This document shows, in pieces, positions 23,455-33,532 of a stretch of DNA of 64,000 nt (its first letter is position 1; each line of letters starts with the position of its first letter). Source of the DNA: Ideonella dechloratans (GTDB lineage: Bacteria > Pseudomonadota > Gammaproteobacteria > Burkholderiales > Burkholderiaceae_C); NCBI RefSeq assembly GCF_021049305.1, contig NZ_CP088081.1:1984001-2048000 (forward strand). Reading direction: 5' to 3'. The notes below the pieces were generated by a model. That model worked only from the letters and a program-made list of their open reading frames with translations. It ran no database searches and had not been told where the DNA came from. A program made the position numbers and the translations under genes.

Positions 23455-23594
23455 CTCTTCAGACTCCCGGTGAACGCGATTCAAAGACCGCCACGACGCA
23501 TAGGCGTGCGGCAGCTTCCACTGTACGAGGCCGACTGGGGGCGCCAAGATGCAATAAGCTGTCGGGATTCCCCGCAATTTCCTCACAGGCCACC

Positions 23595-23813
23595 ATGTCC
23601 TTGCCGGACGACACCCAGCGCAGGCTGACCGATCTGGAGGTGAAGTTCAGCTTCACCGAAGACCTGCTCGAACACCTCAATGTCACCGTGGCGAAGCAGC
23701 AGGAGCAGATCGACCTGCTGTTGCGCGAGCTGCTGCAACTGCGTCGCCAATCCGGTGGTGACGAGGCTCCGACCTTCCGCAGCCTGCGCGACGAGATCCC
23801 CCCTCACTATTGA
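23595..23813 (+). CDS. slyX: SlyX family coiled-coil protein
   Basis: This 72-residue protein has the SlyX pattern: an N-terminal heptad-rich coiled coil ([19 protein letters not shown], then [18 protein letters not shown]) and the conserved C-terminal RDEIPPHY. SlyX proteins are small, widely conserved and of unknown function. The gene begins 140 bp from the divergent chemoreceptor and ends 59 bp before the ftsH paralogue. Confidence 0.92.
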   Translation: MSLPDDTQRRLTDLEVKFSFTEDLLEHLNVTVAKQQEQIDLLLRELLQLRRQSGGDEAPTFRSLRDEIPPHY

Positions 23814-23872
23814 ACCCGGGATGCGGTGGCGGGGCGCAGCATCCGCCCGCCACTGCAGGCCGGATGGCACCC

Positions 23873-25714
23873 ATGCCCATCAACCAGAAACACACCTGGA
23901 ACCTGAGCTACTGGTTCATTGCCGCGCTGATGCTGCTCACGCTGCAGGACCTGTGGCAGAGCGCCCGCGAAGTCGAGGCCGTGCCCTACAGCGCCTTCGA
24001 GCAGGCGCTGGCCGACGGCAAGATCGCCGAGGTCCAGGTGACGGACCGGCAGCTCACCGGCAAGCTCAAGACCCCGCAGGGCAGCAAGCTGCTGCTGGTG
24101 ACCAACCGGGTGGAACCCGACATCGCCGAGCGCCTGGACCGCTACCACGTGCCCTACAGCCGGGTGATCGAGAGCACGCTGCTGCGCGACCTGCTGTCCT
24201 GGATCGTGCCCGCGGCGGTGTTCTTCGGCCTGTGGTTCTTCGTGTTCCGGCGCTTTGCCGACAAGGCCGGCGGCGGCCTGGGCGGCTTCATGTCCATCGG
24301 CAAGAGCCGGGCCAAGGTCTATGTGCAGACCGATACCGGCGTGACCTTTGCCGATGTGGCCGGGGTGGACGAGGCCCGGGCCGAACTGGCCGAGGTGGTG
24401 GAGTTCCTCAAGCACCCGGCAGACTTCGGCCGCCTGGGCGCCCATGTGCCCAAGGGCGTGCTGCTGGTCGGACCGCCGGGCACCGGCAAAACCCTGCTGG
24501 CCCGCGCCGTGGCCGGCGAAGCGGCGGTGCCGTTCTTCTCGATCTCCGGCAGCGAGTTCGTCGAGATGTTCGTCGGCGTGGGCGCCGCCCGGGTGCGCGA
24601 CCTCTTCGAACAGGCCCGCGCCCAGGCCCCGGCCATCATCTTCATCGACGAGCTCGATGCCCTGGGCCGCGCCCGCGGCGCCTTTCCCGGCCTGGGCGGG
24701 CACGACGAGAAGGAGCAGACCCTCAACCAGCTGCTGGTCGAGATGGACGGTTTCGACGCCAAGACCGGGCTGATCATCCTGGCCGCCACCAACCGGCCGG
24801 AGATCCTGGACCCGGCCCTGCTGCGGGCCGGCCGCTTCGACCGCCAGGTGCTGGTGGACCGGCCGGACAAGAAGGGGCGGTTGGACATCCTGAAGGTGCA
24901 TGTGCGCAAGGTCACGCTGGCGCCGGACCTCAAGCTCGACGAGGTGGCGGCGCTGACGCCGGGCTTCTCGGGCGCCGACCTGGCCAATCTGGTGAACGAG
25001 GCGGCCCTGGTGGCCACCCGCCGCCGGGCCAGCCAGGTGACGCTGGACGACTTCACCGCCGCGGTGGAACGCATCGTCGCCGGGCTGGAAAAGCGCAACC
25101 GCCTGCTCAATCCGAAGGAGCGGCAGACGGTGGCGGTGCACGAGATGGGCCACACCCTGGTGGCCCTGGCCCAGCCGGGCACGGACCCGGTGCACAAGGT
25201 CAGCATCATCCCGCGCGGCATCGGCTCGCTGGGCTACACCATCCAGCGGCCCACCGAGGACCGCTACCTGATGACCAAGGCCGAGCTCGAACGCAAGATG
25301 GCGGTGCTGCTGGGCGGCCGGGCGGCCGAGATGCTGGTCTTCGGCGAGCTCTCCACCGGTGCCTCGGACGACCTGGCCAAGGCCACCGACCTGGCCCGCG
25401 AAATGGTGATGCGCTACGGCATGGACGCCGAACTGGGCTTCGTCGCCTACGAATCGCCGCGCAACCGCATGCTCGAAGGCGGGGAGGGCGCCGTGCCGGA
25501 AGCGGCGGCCGCCCATGTGTCGGAGCAGACCCAGGAGCGCATTGACCAGTCCATCCGGGCCCTGGTGATGGGGGCCTTCGACCGGGCCACGGCGCTGCTG
25601 ACCACCCATCGCGCCATCCTGGACCAGGGCGCGGCTGAACTGCTGCAGCACGAGACCCTGGACGAGCCGGCGCTGCGCCGGCTCACGGCGGGCCTGACAC
25701 CGACGGCGGCCTGA
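23873..25714 (+). CDS. FtsH-type ATP-dependent zinc metalloprotease (probable second copy)
   Basis: A 613-residue membrane-bound AAA+ protease: two transmembrane segments (about 8-26 and 103-122) flank a periplasmic domain, then an AAA+ module with Walker A GPPGTGKT, Walker [12 protein letters not shown] and SRH ([20 protein letters not shown]), then an M41 peptidase. The zinc site reads HEMGH, where most FtsH have HEAGH. Zn-ligand Asp lies in [21 protein letters not shown]. The general ftsH usually follows rlmE/ftsJ; this one follows slyX, so it is probably a paralogue. Start may be ATG 23864 or 23873. Confidence 0.9.
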   Translation: MPINQKHTWNLSYWFIAALMLLTLQDLWQSAREVEAVPYSAFEQALADGKIAEVQVTDRQLTGKLKTPQGSKLLLVTNRVEPDIAERLDRYHVPYSRVIESTLLRDLLSWIVPAAVFFGLWFFVFRRFADKAGGGLGGFMSIGKSRAKVYVQTDTGVTFADVAGVDEARAELAEVVEFLKHPADFGRLGAHVPKGVLLVGPPGTGKTLLARAVAGEAAVPFFSISGSEFVEMFVGVGAARVRDLFEQARAQAPAIIFIDELDALGRARGAFPGLGGHDEKEQTLNQLLVEMDGFDAKTGLIILAATNRPEILDPALLRAGRFDRQVLVDRPDKKGRLDILKVHVRKVTLAPDLKLDEVAALTPGFSGADLANLVNEAALVATRRRASQVTLDDFTAAVERIVAGLEKRNRLLNPKERQTVAVHEMGHTLVALAQPGTDPVHKVSIIPRGIGSLGYTIQRPTEDRYLMTKAELERKMAVLLGGRAAEMLVFGELSTGASDDLAKATDLAREMVMRYGMDAELGFVAYESPRNRMLEGGEGAVPEAAAAHVSEQTQERIDQSIRALVMGAFDRATALLTTHRAILDQGAAELLQHETLDEPALRRLTAGLTPTAA

Positions 25715-25730
25715 GGCCGGACGGACTCAG
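25711..25730. terminator. Inverted repeat spanning the stop codons of ftsH paralogue and rlhA
   Basis: CTGAG (25711-25715) and CTCAG (25726-25730) are complementary and contain the plus-strand TGA of the ftsH paralogue and the minus-strand TGA of rlhA. The loop is 10 nt. There is no T-tract, so function is uncertain. Confidence 0.35.
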
Positions 25731-27739
25731 CGCGCCGGGTGTGGGGCCGGCCGGGTCTTGTAGAACTGGATCGGCACGCCTTCGCGGGCAGCCTGCTTCT
25801 CGGCCGCGCGGGCCTGATGGAGCACGTTCTTCTTCATCCGGCCCACCACGTGCATCTCGCAGGGCTTGCAGTCGAAGCGCAGGGTCAGCACCTCGTCACC
25901 GTTCTGGATGGTCAGCGGCTCGGCCCGCACCGTGCCCTGCACGCCGGTCACGCCCTTGGCCTGCTTGGGGCACAGGCTCAGCGAGAAGCGCACGCAGTGC
26001 TTGGTGATCATCAGGCTGGCGTCGCCCAGGGCTTCGTGGCTTTCGTAGGCCGCCTCGATGATCTTCACGCCGTGCCGGGCATAGAAGTCGCGCGCCTTCT
26101 GGTTGTAGACATTGGCCAGGTAGCTCAGCGTGTCCTCGGGGTAGGGCACCGGCGGTTCCGCCGGCGCGCGGCGCTGCAACCGTTCCCGGCAGGCTTCGCG
26201 TTCGGTCTCCAGCGCCGCGATGGCGTCCCGGCGCAGCGCGTTGAGCGCCGCGGCCGGCAGAAACCAGGGCTGGCGCAAGGCCAGGGTGATCTCCCGTGCA
26301 GCGAAGATGGTCGTACCCAGCTTGGCCAGGCCTTCGCGCAGGGCGGCCTCGGCCCGCTCCGGCTGCTGGGCCGCCTCGTGGGCATGGGCCAGTTCCACCC
26401 GCGCATGGTGGCCGTCCTCGTCGGTGACCGACAGCGCGAAGCCTTCCCGCGTCTCCTCCAAATGAAGATCCACCGCCACGCGCCGGTCGCTGCTCTTCTT
26501 GCGCAGCAGCCGGTCCCAGGCCATGTCGCGGTTGCGCATCAGCACGGTGCCGCGGCGCAGGTCCTTCAGCTCGGACAGCGGGTCCTTGGGCACCACCCGG
26601 AAGCGCCTCCCGCTGGCATCCAGCGGCTCGGCCGTGTTGACTGGCACACCGCGCAGTTCCTGCTGCAGGTCGAACCAGGTGATCGCGTCACCGTTGTTGA
26701 GCGGGCCGACGCCTTCGTCGAGTTCCACCTCCAGGTGGTCCACACCGACGCGGATGACGTGGCCCAGCGGCAGGCCGGCATGCTTGGGGGTGTCGAAGGC
26801 GCCGATGTCCTGCTGGCGCCCCTGCACGAAGTAGTCGGTGCTGCCGCGGTTGAAGTTGCGGTCCGGGTCCGGCGTGAACAGGAAGGTGGTGCGGCCGCTG
26901 GAGGCGCGGCTCAGCCCCGGGCGGCCCTCCAGCACCTCGTCGAGCAGTTGGCGGTAGTGGGCGGTGATGTTCTTCACATAGCCCATGTCCTTGTAGCGCC
27001 CCTCGATCTTGAAGCTGCGCACCCCGGCATCCACCAGCGCGGCCAGGTTGGCCGACTGGTTGTTGTCCTTCATCGAGAGCACATGCTTCTCGTGCGCCAC
27101 GATGCGCCCCTGGTCGTCGGTGACCGTCCAGGGCAGGCGGCAGGCCTGGGAGCAATCGCCCCGGTTGGCGCTGCGACCGGTCTGGGCATGGCTGACATAG
27201 CACTGGCCGGAATAGGCCACGCACAGGGCGCCATGCACAAAGAATTCCACCACCGTGTCCGCCGGCAACGCCTGGGCCACCGCCTGGATCTGCGGCAGCG
27301 TCAGTTCCCGGGCCAGCACGATCTGCGAAAAGCCCGAATTGGCCAGGAAGGCCGCCTTTTCGGGCGTGCGGATGTCGCACTGGGTGCTGGCGTGGAGCTG
27401 GATGGGGGGCAGGTCCAGCTCCAGCAGACCCATGTCCTGGATGATCAGGGCATCCACCCCGGCCTCGTGGACCTGCCAGGCCATGCGGCGGGCCGGCTCC
27501 AGTTCATCGTCGCGCAGGATGGTGTTGAGCGTGACGAAAATCTTGCTGCCGAAGCGGTGGGCATGGGCCACCAGCCGCTCGATGTCCTCGATCGGGTTGC
27601 CGGCCGACGCCCGTGCACCAAAACCGGGCCCGCCGATGTAAACCGCATCCGCCCCGTGGTTGACCGCCTCGATGCCGATCTCGGCATCCCGGGCAGGGGA
27701 GAGCAGTTCAAGCTGGCGGGTGCGGGCAGGCTGGATCAT
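25727..27739 (-). CDS. rlhA: U32 family protein, 23S rRNA 5-hydroxycytidine C2501 synthase
   Basis: This 670-residue protein matches the long U32 family member RlhA (YdcP), which hydroxylates C2501 of 23S rRNA. It has the U32 signature in EFFVHGALCVAYSGQCYVS, the Cys-rich SGQC...GDCSQACRLPW cluster expected to bind an Fe-S centre, and KIEGRYKDMGYVKN. A C-terminal domain with further Cys (FDCKPCEMH) follows. Length separates it from shorter U32 paralogues (TrhP, UbiU/V; 290-450 aa). It starts at ATG 27739. Confidence 0.88.
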   Translation of the reverse strand: MIQPARTRQLELLSPARDAEIGIEAVNHGADAVYIGGPGFGARASAGNPIEDIERLVAHAHRFGSKIFVTLNTILRDDELEPARRMAWQVHEAGVDALIIQDMGLLELDLPPIQLHASTQCDIRTPEKAAFLANSGFSQIVLARELTLPQIQAVAQALPADTVVEFFVHGALCVAYSGQCYVSHAQTGRSANRGDCSQACRLPWTVTDDQGRIVAHEKHVLSMKDNNQSANLAALVDAGVRSFKIEGRYKDMGYVKNITAHYRQLLDEVLEGRPGLSRASSGRTTFLFTPDPDRNFNRGSTDYFVQGRQQDIGAFDTPKHAGLPLGHVIRVGVDHLEVELDEGVGPLNNGDAITWFDLQQELRGVPVNTAEPLDASGRRFRVVPKDPLSELKDLRRGTVLMRNRDMAWDRLLRKKSSDRRVAVDLHLEETREGFALSVTDEDGHHARVELAHAHEAAQQPERAEAALREGLAKLGTTIFAAREITLALRQPWFLPAAALNALRRDAIAALETEREACRERLQRRAPAEPPVPYPEDTLSYLANVYNQKARDFYARHGVKIIEAAYESHEALGDASLMITKHCVRFSLSLCPKQAKGVTGVQGTVRAEPLTIQNGDEVLTLRFDCKPCEMHVVGRMKKNVLHQARAAEKQAAREGVPIQFYKTRPAPHPAR

Positions 27740-27942
27740 GGGCCGGCATGGTAGCGGGTCGGGCGTCTTGTCCTCCCGGGAGGGGACGCACTCCTCAATT
27801 CCGTGATGGTTGTCACCGTGGACCTCCCCTCATTCTTGGGGGATGGCACTTTCTGTCCCAGAGGACCGGGGCGCATACTTTGTACGACTCGTTACACAAG
27901 CCCAAGCGCTGGCGCTGAGGTTTGTTTTTGCATGAGGCTTTC

Positions 27943-29220
27943 ATGATCAATATCAAGACCCTGCATATCTCAGCCGGACGACGTTGGGCGCGAGCCATGA
28001 GCGTCATGGCGCTGGCCTTTGTCGGTGCAGGGGCCCATGCCGGTTCCGAAGTTCAGGTCAGCACCACCAACATCATCGACTACGAGTTCGACTGGGGCCG
28101 CGATGGCGTCGACTGCCCCAGTTGCAACCAGGGGGCCGGCAATTCCCGGCTAGCCTATGTGGACAACAACAAGCAGCTATGGGTCGCTGCGGTGGATCCT
28201 GCCACGGGCAACTTCCTGCCTGCCAACGGCATGGGGCAGCTGGTGGACAGCCGCGCCGCGCCTGCGCCAATCTACCTCAATGGCCCGGAATGGGTGCGAT
28301 CGGCCCTGGGGTCGCAGATCGTCTTCACCCGCTACCAGCCAGGCATGATCCCATCGAACCAGTCTGCGGGGCTGGCCACAGCCACGGACAACGGCAGCGG
28401 CGGCTGGTCTGTGGCCATGCTGGGCTCGAGCCTGGGCAAGGTGAACCCCATGGGCTCGACCGACCCGACCGACGCGCAGCCGACGATCCACTACCAGAAT
28501 ACCTCCACCTCCTACGCCTTCAGCCGGGTGGAGAACATTCCCAGCAGCGAACTGCCGATCACCGTGAGCGGTCAGGGGGATGCCAGCTCCTTCCGGCGTT
28601 CCGTGGACGGCATGAACAAGATCGTGGTGTCGGGCAAGGCCAGCAACGGCTATTACCAGATCTTCCTGCATGACCCGGCCACCGGCGTCAGCGAGCAGAT
28701 CACCCACGAGAAGAACAACCTGAAGGGGGCGGTGATGTGGCGGGCGCCCGACTACGAGGGCGACTACGTGATGGCGGCGGTCCAGAACGGGGTGTCCATC
28801 GTCGTCTACCGGCGCACGGCCAACGGCGATGGCAGCTTCACCTGGAACAAGATCATCAAGCGTCAGTTGCCGTCGGCCACGCCCTATGTCTGGTCGCCCG
28901 ATTTCTTCATCCACAACGGCAAGTCGTACGTGTTCTTCCAGATGAACACCTCCCCCAACTGGAACGACTACACCAAGCCTAATCTGCTGGCAATGATCGG
29001 CATCCTTGACAGCAACTCCAGCATCCAGAAGCTGGTGGCCAGCGGCGCCAAGTCACGCGCCCGGACGGACCCGGAGTACTTCATCACGGCACAGGGCCCG
29101 TTCATTTACTACAACCGCTACACCTACGACGGCAGCACCCTGAAGTCCGAAGGCATCTGGCGGGTGGACACCGGTCTGGGCCCGGCTGTTGCGCCCATGC
29201 TCAATCAGCAGCCCCGCTGA
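27943..29220 (+). CDS. Secreted protein of unknown function, possible beta-propeller
   Basis: The 425-residue protein has an N-terminal signal peptide (cleavage near AGAHA-GS, about residue 33). The mature part is beta-rich, with repeated surface-type segments such as NSRLAYVDNNKQLWVAAVD, GSQIVFTRYQPG, YQIFLHDPATGVSEQITHE and ATPYVWSPDFFIHNGKSYVFF, reminiscent of WD40-like/TolB propeller blades. Two Cys lie close together in VDCPSC. No catalytic motif was identified. It stands alone between rlhA and a MerR regulator, with 203 bp upstream. Confidence 0.75.
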   Translation: MINIKTLHISAGRRWARAMSVMALAFVGAGAHAGSEVQVSTTNIIDYEFDWGRDGVDCPSCNQGAGNSRLAYVDNNKQLWVAAVDPATGNFLPANGMGQLVDSRAAPAPIYLNGPEWVRSALGSQIVFTRYQPGMIPSNQSAGLATATDNGSGGWSVAMLGSSLGKVNPMGSTDPTDAQPTIHYQNTSTSYAFSRVENIPSSELPITVSGQGDASSFRRSVDGMNKIVVSGKASNGYYQIFLHDPATGVSEQITHEKNNLKGAVMWRAPDYEGDYVMAAVQNGVSIVVYRRTANGDGSFTWNKIIKRQLPSATPYVWSPDFFIHNGKSYVFFQMNTSPNWNDYTKPNLLAMIGILDSNSSIQKLVASGAKSRARTDPEYFITAQGPFIYYNRYTYDGSTLKSEGIWRVDTGLGPAVAPMLNQQPR

Positions 29221-29471
29221 AAACTCATGTCTCCGGCCACCACAGACATCCACAGCAACAGCATAGGGCCGGATTTCGGCCTGGCTTTCCTGCGGGTCCG
29301 GGCCGCAACACGCAGCGGCCACGGTGGCATGGCCTTCAAGGCAGCAGACTCCGGCATAGGGGAGGGCCCTCTCCGCATATACGCGGATAGGAGATTTCCC
29401 TGCACTTGCCTAGCATCACTTCATGCCTGCGGACAGCGGGGGTCTGCGGGGAACGTTCAGGTGCACTCGGC

Positions 29472-29921
29472 ATGATCCATCCTGACAGCGCGCAGCTTGC
29501 GACAGAAACACCGGCAGAAGGTGTGGCGGCCAGAGAGCCTGCCGACCCCTTGTTCGGCATCACCGAGCTGTGCCGGGAGTTCGGCATCACGCTGCGGGCC
29601 ATCCGCTTCTATGAAGACAAGGGACTGCTGCAGCCGCGGCGCATCAATGGCTCGCGCGTGTACAGCCAGCGTGACCGTGCCCGACTGATGCTCATCCTGC
29701 GCTCCAAGTCGCTGGGGGCGTCCCTGGCCCAGATCCGTCACTACCTGGATCTGTACGACGCCCCCGAGCTGAACGAGGTCTCCAGCCTGCGGGCCGCCGA
29801 GGATGAACTCCAACAGACCCTCACGGATCTGGAGCGTCAGCAGGCCGACATCGGCGCCACACTGGCCGAACTGCGTCACATCCAGCAGCAGGTGCAGCAA
29901 CGCCTGGGGGCGAGCACCTAG
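29472..29921 (+). CDS. MerR family transcriptional regulator
   Basis: The 149-residue protein has a variable N-terminal tail (about 1-28), then a MerR winged-helix DNA-binding domain: FGITELCREFGITLRAIRFYEDKGLLQPRR with the wing SRVYSQRDRARL, and a C-terminal dimerisation coiled coil (LRAAEDELQQTLTDLERQQ). It resembles the LiuR/PmlR-type MerR proteins that regulate branched-chain or acyl-CoA catabolism. No such genes adjoin it, and there are no metal-binding Cys. A short inverted repeat (TCCGC, 6 nt, GCGGA; 29372-29387) lies 85 bp upstream. It convergently overlaps the EcsC gene by 4 bp. Confidence 0.82.
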   Translation: MIHPDSAQLATETPAEGVAAREPADPLFGITELCREFGITLRAIRFYEDKGLLQPRRINGSRVYSQRDRARLMLILRSKSLGASLAQIRHYLDLYDAPELNEVSSLRAAEDELQQTLTDLERQQADIGATLAELRHIQQQVQQRLGAST

Positions 29922-30520
29922 CTCGGCTGGCGAGCGGCGGGGGTCTCCCCCGCAGGCCCCTGGAACAACGAGATTGCCGTGCGCGCCACCTGCCGCGTGT
30001 CCAGCCAAGCGTAAACACCCACGCCTGCTGCACCCACCAGGGGCATCCAGCGAGAAGCACCGCGCCGCGCCACCTTCTGCGTCAGCTTCAACCCGATGGC
30101 CTGGGCGGCCCGGCGCAGCACGGCACCCGAAGCCTCCTGCACCAGCCAGCGGTCGGTCGCCCGGGCCAGCACATCCCGCACCGCCTGTGCCGCCGCGTGT
30201 CTGAACAGGCAGTACAGCATCTGCTCTCGCGTGGGGGCGTGTCGCGCCCCGTACAGCGCGGCGATGTCGGACACCATCTGCGCCTGGATGCGCCAGACGG
30301 CCAGCAGTTCGGGCAGGATGGTCAACCACCCTGCGGGGCCCGTGGGCAGCGCCAGCCCCCCCGCGGCCAGTGCCGCCTTGGTCGAGGCCACCCGCATGAC
30401 GCGACCCGCGGCCGCGCGCGGCGCATCGCTGGCCTCCTCCCGGGTGGGGGGCACCTGCGCCACCAGATTCAGAATGGCGTCGGCCAGCTTGTCGCTGACT
30501 GAGAATGATCCTTCACCCAT
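29918..30520 (-). CDS. EcsC family protein
   Basis: A 200-residue protein with the EcsC-family core: an Ala/Gly-rich helix, LPTGPAGWLTILPELLAVWRIQAQMVSDIAALYG, and near the C-terminus KLTQKVARRGASRWMPLVGAAGVGVYAWLDT. EcsC proteins are membrane-associated and of undefined function; in Bacillus one neighbours an ABC transporter. No transporter is adjacent here. The start at ATG 30520 gives MGEGSFSVSDKLADAIL; longer forms lack family similarity. Confidence 0.75.
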   Translation of the reverse strand: MGEGSFSVSDKLADAILNLVAQVPPTREEASDAPRAAAGRVMRVASTKAALAAGGLALPTGPAGWLTILPELLAVWRIQAQMVSDIAALYGARHAPTREQMLYCLFRHAAAQAVRDVLARATDRWLVQEASGAVLRRAAQAIGLKLTQKVARRGASRWMPLVGAAGVGVYAWLDTRQVARTAISLFQGPAGETPAARQPS

Positions 30521-30625
30521 GGCTGGACTCGCACCTCCCGGTTGATGGATTCTCGCAACAGCCCGGAGTTCCGAGGGCGACCGTGCAATCCCGCAACAGT
30601 CGCTCAAAGGAGTCGGGCTATCGTG

Positions 30626-31405
30626 ATGCCCGTGCCAAGTTCGACTTCATCCTCCAGACCCGCCAACCGTTTCGATCGGCTGGACGCGTTGCGCGGTGTG
30701 GCCATCCTCTGGATGGCCGGCTTCCATTTCAGTTTCGATCTCAACCACTACGGCCTGCTGACGCCCGTTCAGCACTTCCTGAGCGATCCCTTCTGGACCC
30801 TGCAGCGCACCGGCATCGTCTCGCTGTTCCTGCTGTGCGCAGGCCTGGGGCAGGCGGTGGCCCTGGAGGTCGGGCAGGGTTGGCGGCGCTTCTGGCGACG
30901 TTGGGCGCAGGTGGCCGGTTGCGCCGTCCTGGTGTCCGCCGGGTCCGCCATGATGTTCCCGCAGAGCTGGATCAGCTTCGGCGTGCTGCACGGCATCGCG
31001 GCGATGCTGCTGTTCACCCGGCTGGCCGTGCCCGCGCTGCAGCGTGCAACCGGTGCCGCTGCGGTCCCGCTGCTGTTCGTCCTGGGAGGGCTGGCCTGGT
31101 TCGCACCGGTCTGGCTGCAGCATCCCTTCTTCAACAGCCGCTGGTGGAACTGGACCGGTCTGGTCACCCGCCTGCCGTACACCGAAGACTACGTGCCCGT
31201 GCTGCCCTGGCTGGGTGTGATGCTTGCCGGCGTGGCCCTGGGCCTGCTGCTGCTGAGGCACCGGCGCGGCTGGCTCGCCGGCCCGGTGCCGGGCGTTCTG
31301 CAGCCCCTGGCCCGTCTGGGGCGCTGGTCACTCACCTTCTACATGCTGCACCAACCGGTGCTGATCGGCGGACTGTTGGCCTGGCTGGCCTTCGTGCGCG
31401 TCTGA
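30626..31405 (+). CDS. DUF1624 / heparan-alpha-glucosaminide N-acetyltransferase-like membrane protein
   Basis: The 259-residue integral membrane protein has about seven hydrophobic segments and begins with the family hallmark RFDRLDALRGVAILWMAGFHFSFDLNHYG, including the conserved Arg and His. The last segment contains LTFYMLHQPVLIG, also typical of this acyltransferase superfamily. Relatives acylate sugars across membranes, but many bacterial DUF1624 proteins are uncharacterised. Start at ATG 30626 (GTG 30623 is adjacent). It is divergent from the EcsC gene and 95 bp before rlmB. Confidence 0.82.
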   Translation: MPVPSSTSSSRPANRFDRLDALRGVAILWMAGFHFSFDLNHYGLLTPVQHFLSDPFWTLQRTGIVSLFLLCAGLGQAVALEVGQGWRRFWRRWAQVAGCAVLVSAGSAMMFPQSWISFGVLHGIAAMLLFTRLAVPALQRATGAAAVPLLFVLGGLAWFAPVWLQHPFFNSRWWNWTGLVTRLPYTEDYVPVLPWLGVMLAGVALGLLLLRHRRGWLAGPVPGVLQPLARLGRWSLTFYMLHQPVLIGGLLAWLAFVRV

Positions 31406-31500
31406 AGGGCCGCCCGGCAAGCTGTTAGGCTAGCGGCCTTGCCGGCGGCGCAGCTGCCGCCTGGCGCCAGCTTCGGAGCCCCCGTGCGGGCTGATTGCTC

Positions 31501-32289
31501 ATGTCCTCCCAACGCGTTCTCTACGGCTTCCATGCCGTCACCGTGCGGCTCAAGACCGCCCCCGAATCCATCACCGAGCTCCACATCGACGCCAGGCGCC
31601 GGGATGCCCGCATGCGCGGCTTCCTCGAGAGAGCGCGCGAAGCCGGCATCACCGTGGTCGAGAGCGACGACGAGCGCCTGAGCAAGATGTCCGGCGGCCC
31701 GCGCCACCAGGGCGTGGTGGCCCGCGTCACCGCGCTCAAGCCACGTCACTCGCTGGACGAGGTGCTGGAAGAGGTGGAAGCCGCTGGCGAAGACACGGCC
31801 TTGGTGCTGGTGCTCGACGGCGTGACCGACCCGCACAACCTGGGCGCCTGCCTGCGGGTGTGCGATGGCGCGGGCGCGCATGCCGTCGTGGCGCCCACCG
31901 ACCATGCTGTGGGCATCAACGCCACGGTGGCCAAGGTGGCCTCGGGCGCGGCCGAAACCGTCCCCTATCTGATGGTGACCAACCTGGCCCGCGCCCTGGG
32001 CGAGATGAAGGAGCGCGGGGTGCGCATCATCGGCACCAGCGACGACGCCGAACACACCCTCTACGACCTGGACCTGACCGGACCGGTGGCCCTGGTGCTG
32101 GGGGCCGAGGACAAGGGCATGCGGCAGCTCACCCGCAAGACCTGCGACGCGCTGGTCAGCATCCCCATGGCCGGAGCGGTGGAAAGCCTCAACGTCTCGG
32201 TCGCGGCAGCCGTGTGCCTGTACGAGGCCCGCCGACAGCGCCGCGCAGCAGCCGCGGCGGCCGGTGAGGGCGAGGACGGCCTACACTGA
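31501..32289 (+). CDS. rlmB: 23S rRNA (guanosine-2'-O-)-methyltransferase RlmB
   Basis: RlmB methylates Gm2251 in the ribosomal P-loop using SAM. The 262-residue SPOUT protein has an N-terminal RNA-binding domain ([17 protein letters not shown]) and the three SpoU motifs: [26 protein letters not shown] and [23 protein letters not shown]. These form the trefoil knot. RlmB often lies by rnr; here it precedes upp by 32 bp. Confidence 0.94.
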   Translation: MSSQRVLYGFHAVTVRLKTAPESITELHIDARRRDARMRGFLERAREAGITVVESDDERLSKMSGGPRHQGVVARVTALKPRHSLDEVLEEVEAAGEDTALVLVLDGVTDPHNLGACLRVCDGAGAHAVVAPTDHAVGINATVAKVASGAAETVPYLMVTNLARALGEMKERGVRIIGTSDDAEHTLYDLDLTGPVALVLGAEDKGMRQLTRKTCDALVSIPMAGAVESLNVSVAAAVCLYEARRQRRAAAAAAGEGEDGLH

Positions 32290-32321
32290 GGGCTGTTGTT
32301 CACCACTGGATACCGTCTGTC

Positions 32322-32963
32322 ATGCCTGTCATCGCCGTTGCCCACCCGCTGGTCCGTCACAAAGTCGGTCTGCTGCGTGAAGCGGACATCTCGACCAAGA
32401 AGTTCCGCGAGCTGACCGGCGAAGTGGCCCGCCTGCTGGCCTACGAGGCCACCTCGGACTTTCCGCTGGAGAAGGTGACCATCAACTGCTGGAGCGGCCC
32501 CACCGAGGTGGACCAGATCGCCGGCCGCAAGGTCACGGTGGTGCCCATCCTGCGTGCCGGCCTGGGCATGCTCGACGGCGTGCTCGACATGATCCCCAAC
32601 GCCAAGATCAGCGTGGTGGGTCTGGCCCGTGACCACGAGACCCTGCAGCCGGTGCACTACTTCGAGAAGTTCGTCGGCCAGCTCGACCAGCGCACCGCCC
32701 TGATCGTCGACCCCATGCTGGCCACCGCCGGCTCGATGATCGCCACCATCGACCTGCTCAAGCGCCGCGGCTGCAAGGACATACGGGCGCTGGTGATGGT
32801 GGCCGCCCCCGAGGGCATCGCCGCTCTGGAGAAGGCCCATCCGGACGTGCGCTGCTGGACGGCCGCCGTCGACAGCCACCTCAACGAGGATGGCTACATC
32901 ATCCCGGGCCTGGGCGACGCCGGCGACAAGATCTTCGGCACCAAGGACGAAACCACCCGCTGA
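32322..32963 (+). CDS. upp: Uracil phosphoribosyltransferase
   Basis: Upp salvages uracil to UMP using PRPP. The 213-residue enzyme has the PRPP-binding motif [11 protein letters not shown], the conserved R-A-G-L-G-M stretch ([11 protein letters not shown]) and the uracil-contact region [18 protein letters not shown] at the C-terminus. The length is characteristic (208-216). It follows rlmB closely and is probably co-transcribed with it. Confidence 0.96.
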   Translation: MPVIAVAHPLVRHKVGLLREADISTKKFRELTGEVARLLAYEATSDFPLEKVTINCWSGPTEVDQIAGRKVTVVPILRAGLGMLDGVLDMIPNAKISVVGLARDHETLQPVHYFEKFVGQLDQRTALIVDPMLATAGSMIATIDLLKRRGCKDIRALVMVAAPEGIAALEKAHPDVRCWTAAVDSHLNEDGYIIPGLGDAGDKIFGTKDETTR

Positions 32964-32997
32964 AGCGGCCCTGGGCTGCGCCAGGCCGGGCTTCAGA
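32961..32997. terminator. Long hairpin between convergent upp and chrA, containing both stop codons
   Basis: TGAAG...CTTCA (32961-32965 with 32991-32995) and the inner arms CCCTGG/CCAGG form an imperfect stem of about 12 bp around GCTGCG. The plus-strand TGA of upp and the minus-strand TGA of the chromate transporter half lie in the outer stem. There is no T-tract. It could act as a bidirectional RNA-end barrier. Confidence 0.45.
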
Positions 32998-33532
32998 CCC
33001 AGCCGAGGATGCCGGCCAGGGCGCCGATGGCAATCAGCCAGACCGGCGACACCCGGGTGCGCCAGCTCAACAGCAGGCTGCCGCCCATCAGCAGCAGGGC
33101 CACGGGCTGGTCCCGCAGGGGCTGGACGAGCAGGGCGCCCGACACGATCAGCAGGCCCAGCGTCACCGGCACCATGCCGGCAATGAAGGCCTTCACGCCA
33201 CGGCTCTCCCGGTGCCTGGCCCCCCAGCGGGTCACGGCCAGGGTCAGGGCCGTGCTGGGCAGCAGCATGCCCAACAAGGCGGCCATGGCGCCCGGCAGGC
33301 CGCCCGCGGCATAGCCCACCACCGGGATGAACATCAGGTTCGGCCCGGGCGAGGCCTGGGCCAAGGCCACGGACGAGGTGAAATCGGCGCTGCTGAGCCA
33401 CCCCTGGTCCACCACCACGTAGCGCTGCAGCTCCGGCGCCGTGGCCATCGCGCCGCCGATGGCCAGCAGCGACAGCATCAGGCAGTGCAGAAACAGCGCC
33501 CACAGGCCGGCGGCATCCAGCATCCCCGTCAT
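32993..33532 (-). CDS. chrA: Chromate transporter, C-terminal-type half (short-chain CHR)
   Basis: A 179-residue CHR-domain protein with about five to six hydrophobic segments. The signature SLLAIGGAMATAPELQRYVV and LAQASPGPNLMFIPVVGYAAGG (the PGP motif) identify the chromate transporter family, which exports chromate driven by the proton gradient. Full-length ChrA fuses two CHR domains; here they are separate genes. Its ATG overlaps the stop of the other half by 4 bp, so they are co-translated and likely form a heterodimer. Substrate assignment is by family only. Confidence 0.85.
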   Translation of the reverse strand: MTGMLDAAGLWALFLHCLMLSLLAIGGAMATAPELQRYVVVDQGWLSSADFTSSVALAQASPGPNLMFIPVVGYAAGGLPGAMAALLGMLLPSTALTLAVTRWGARHRESRGVKAFIAGMVPVTLGLLIVSGALLVQPLRDQPVALLLMGGSLLLSWRTRVSPVWLIAIGALAGILGWV

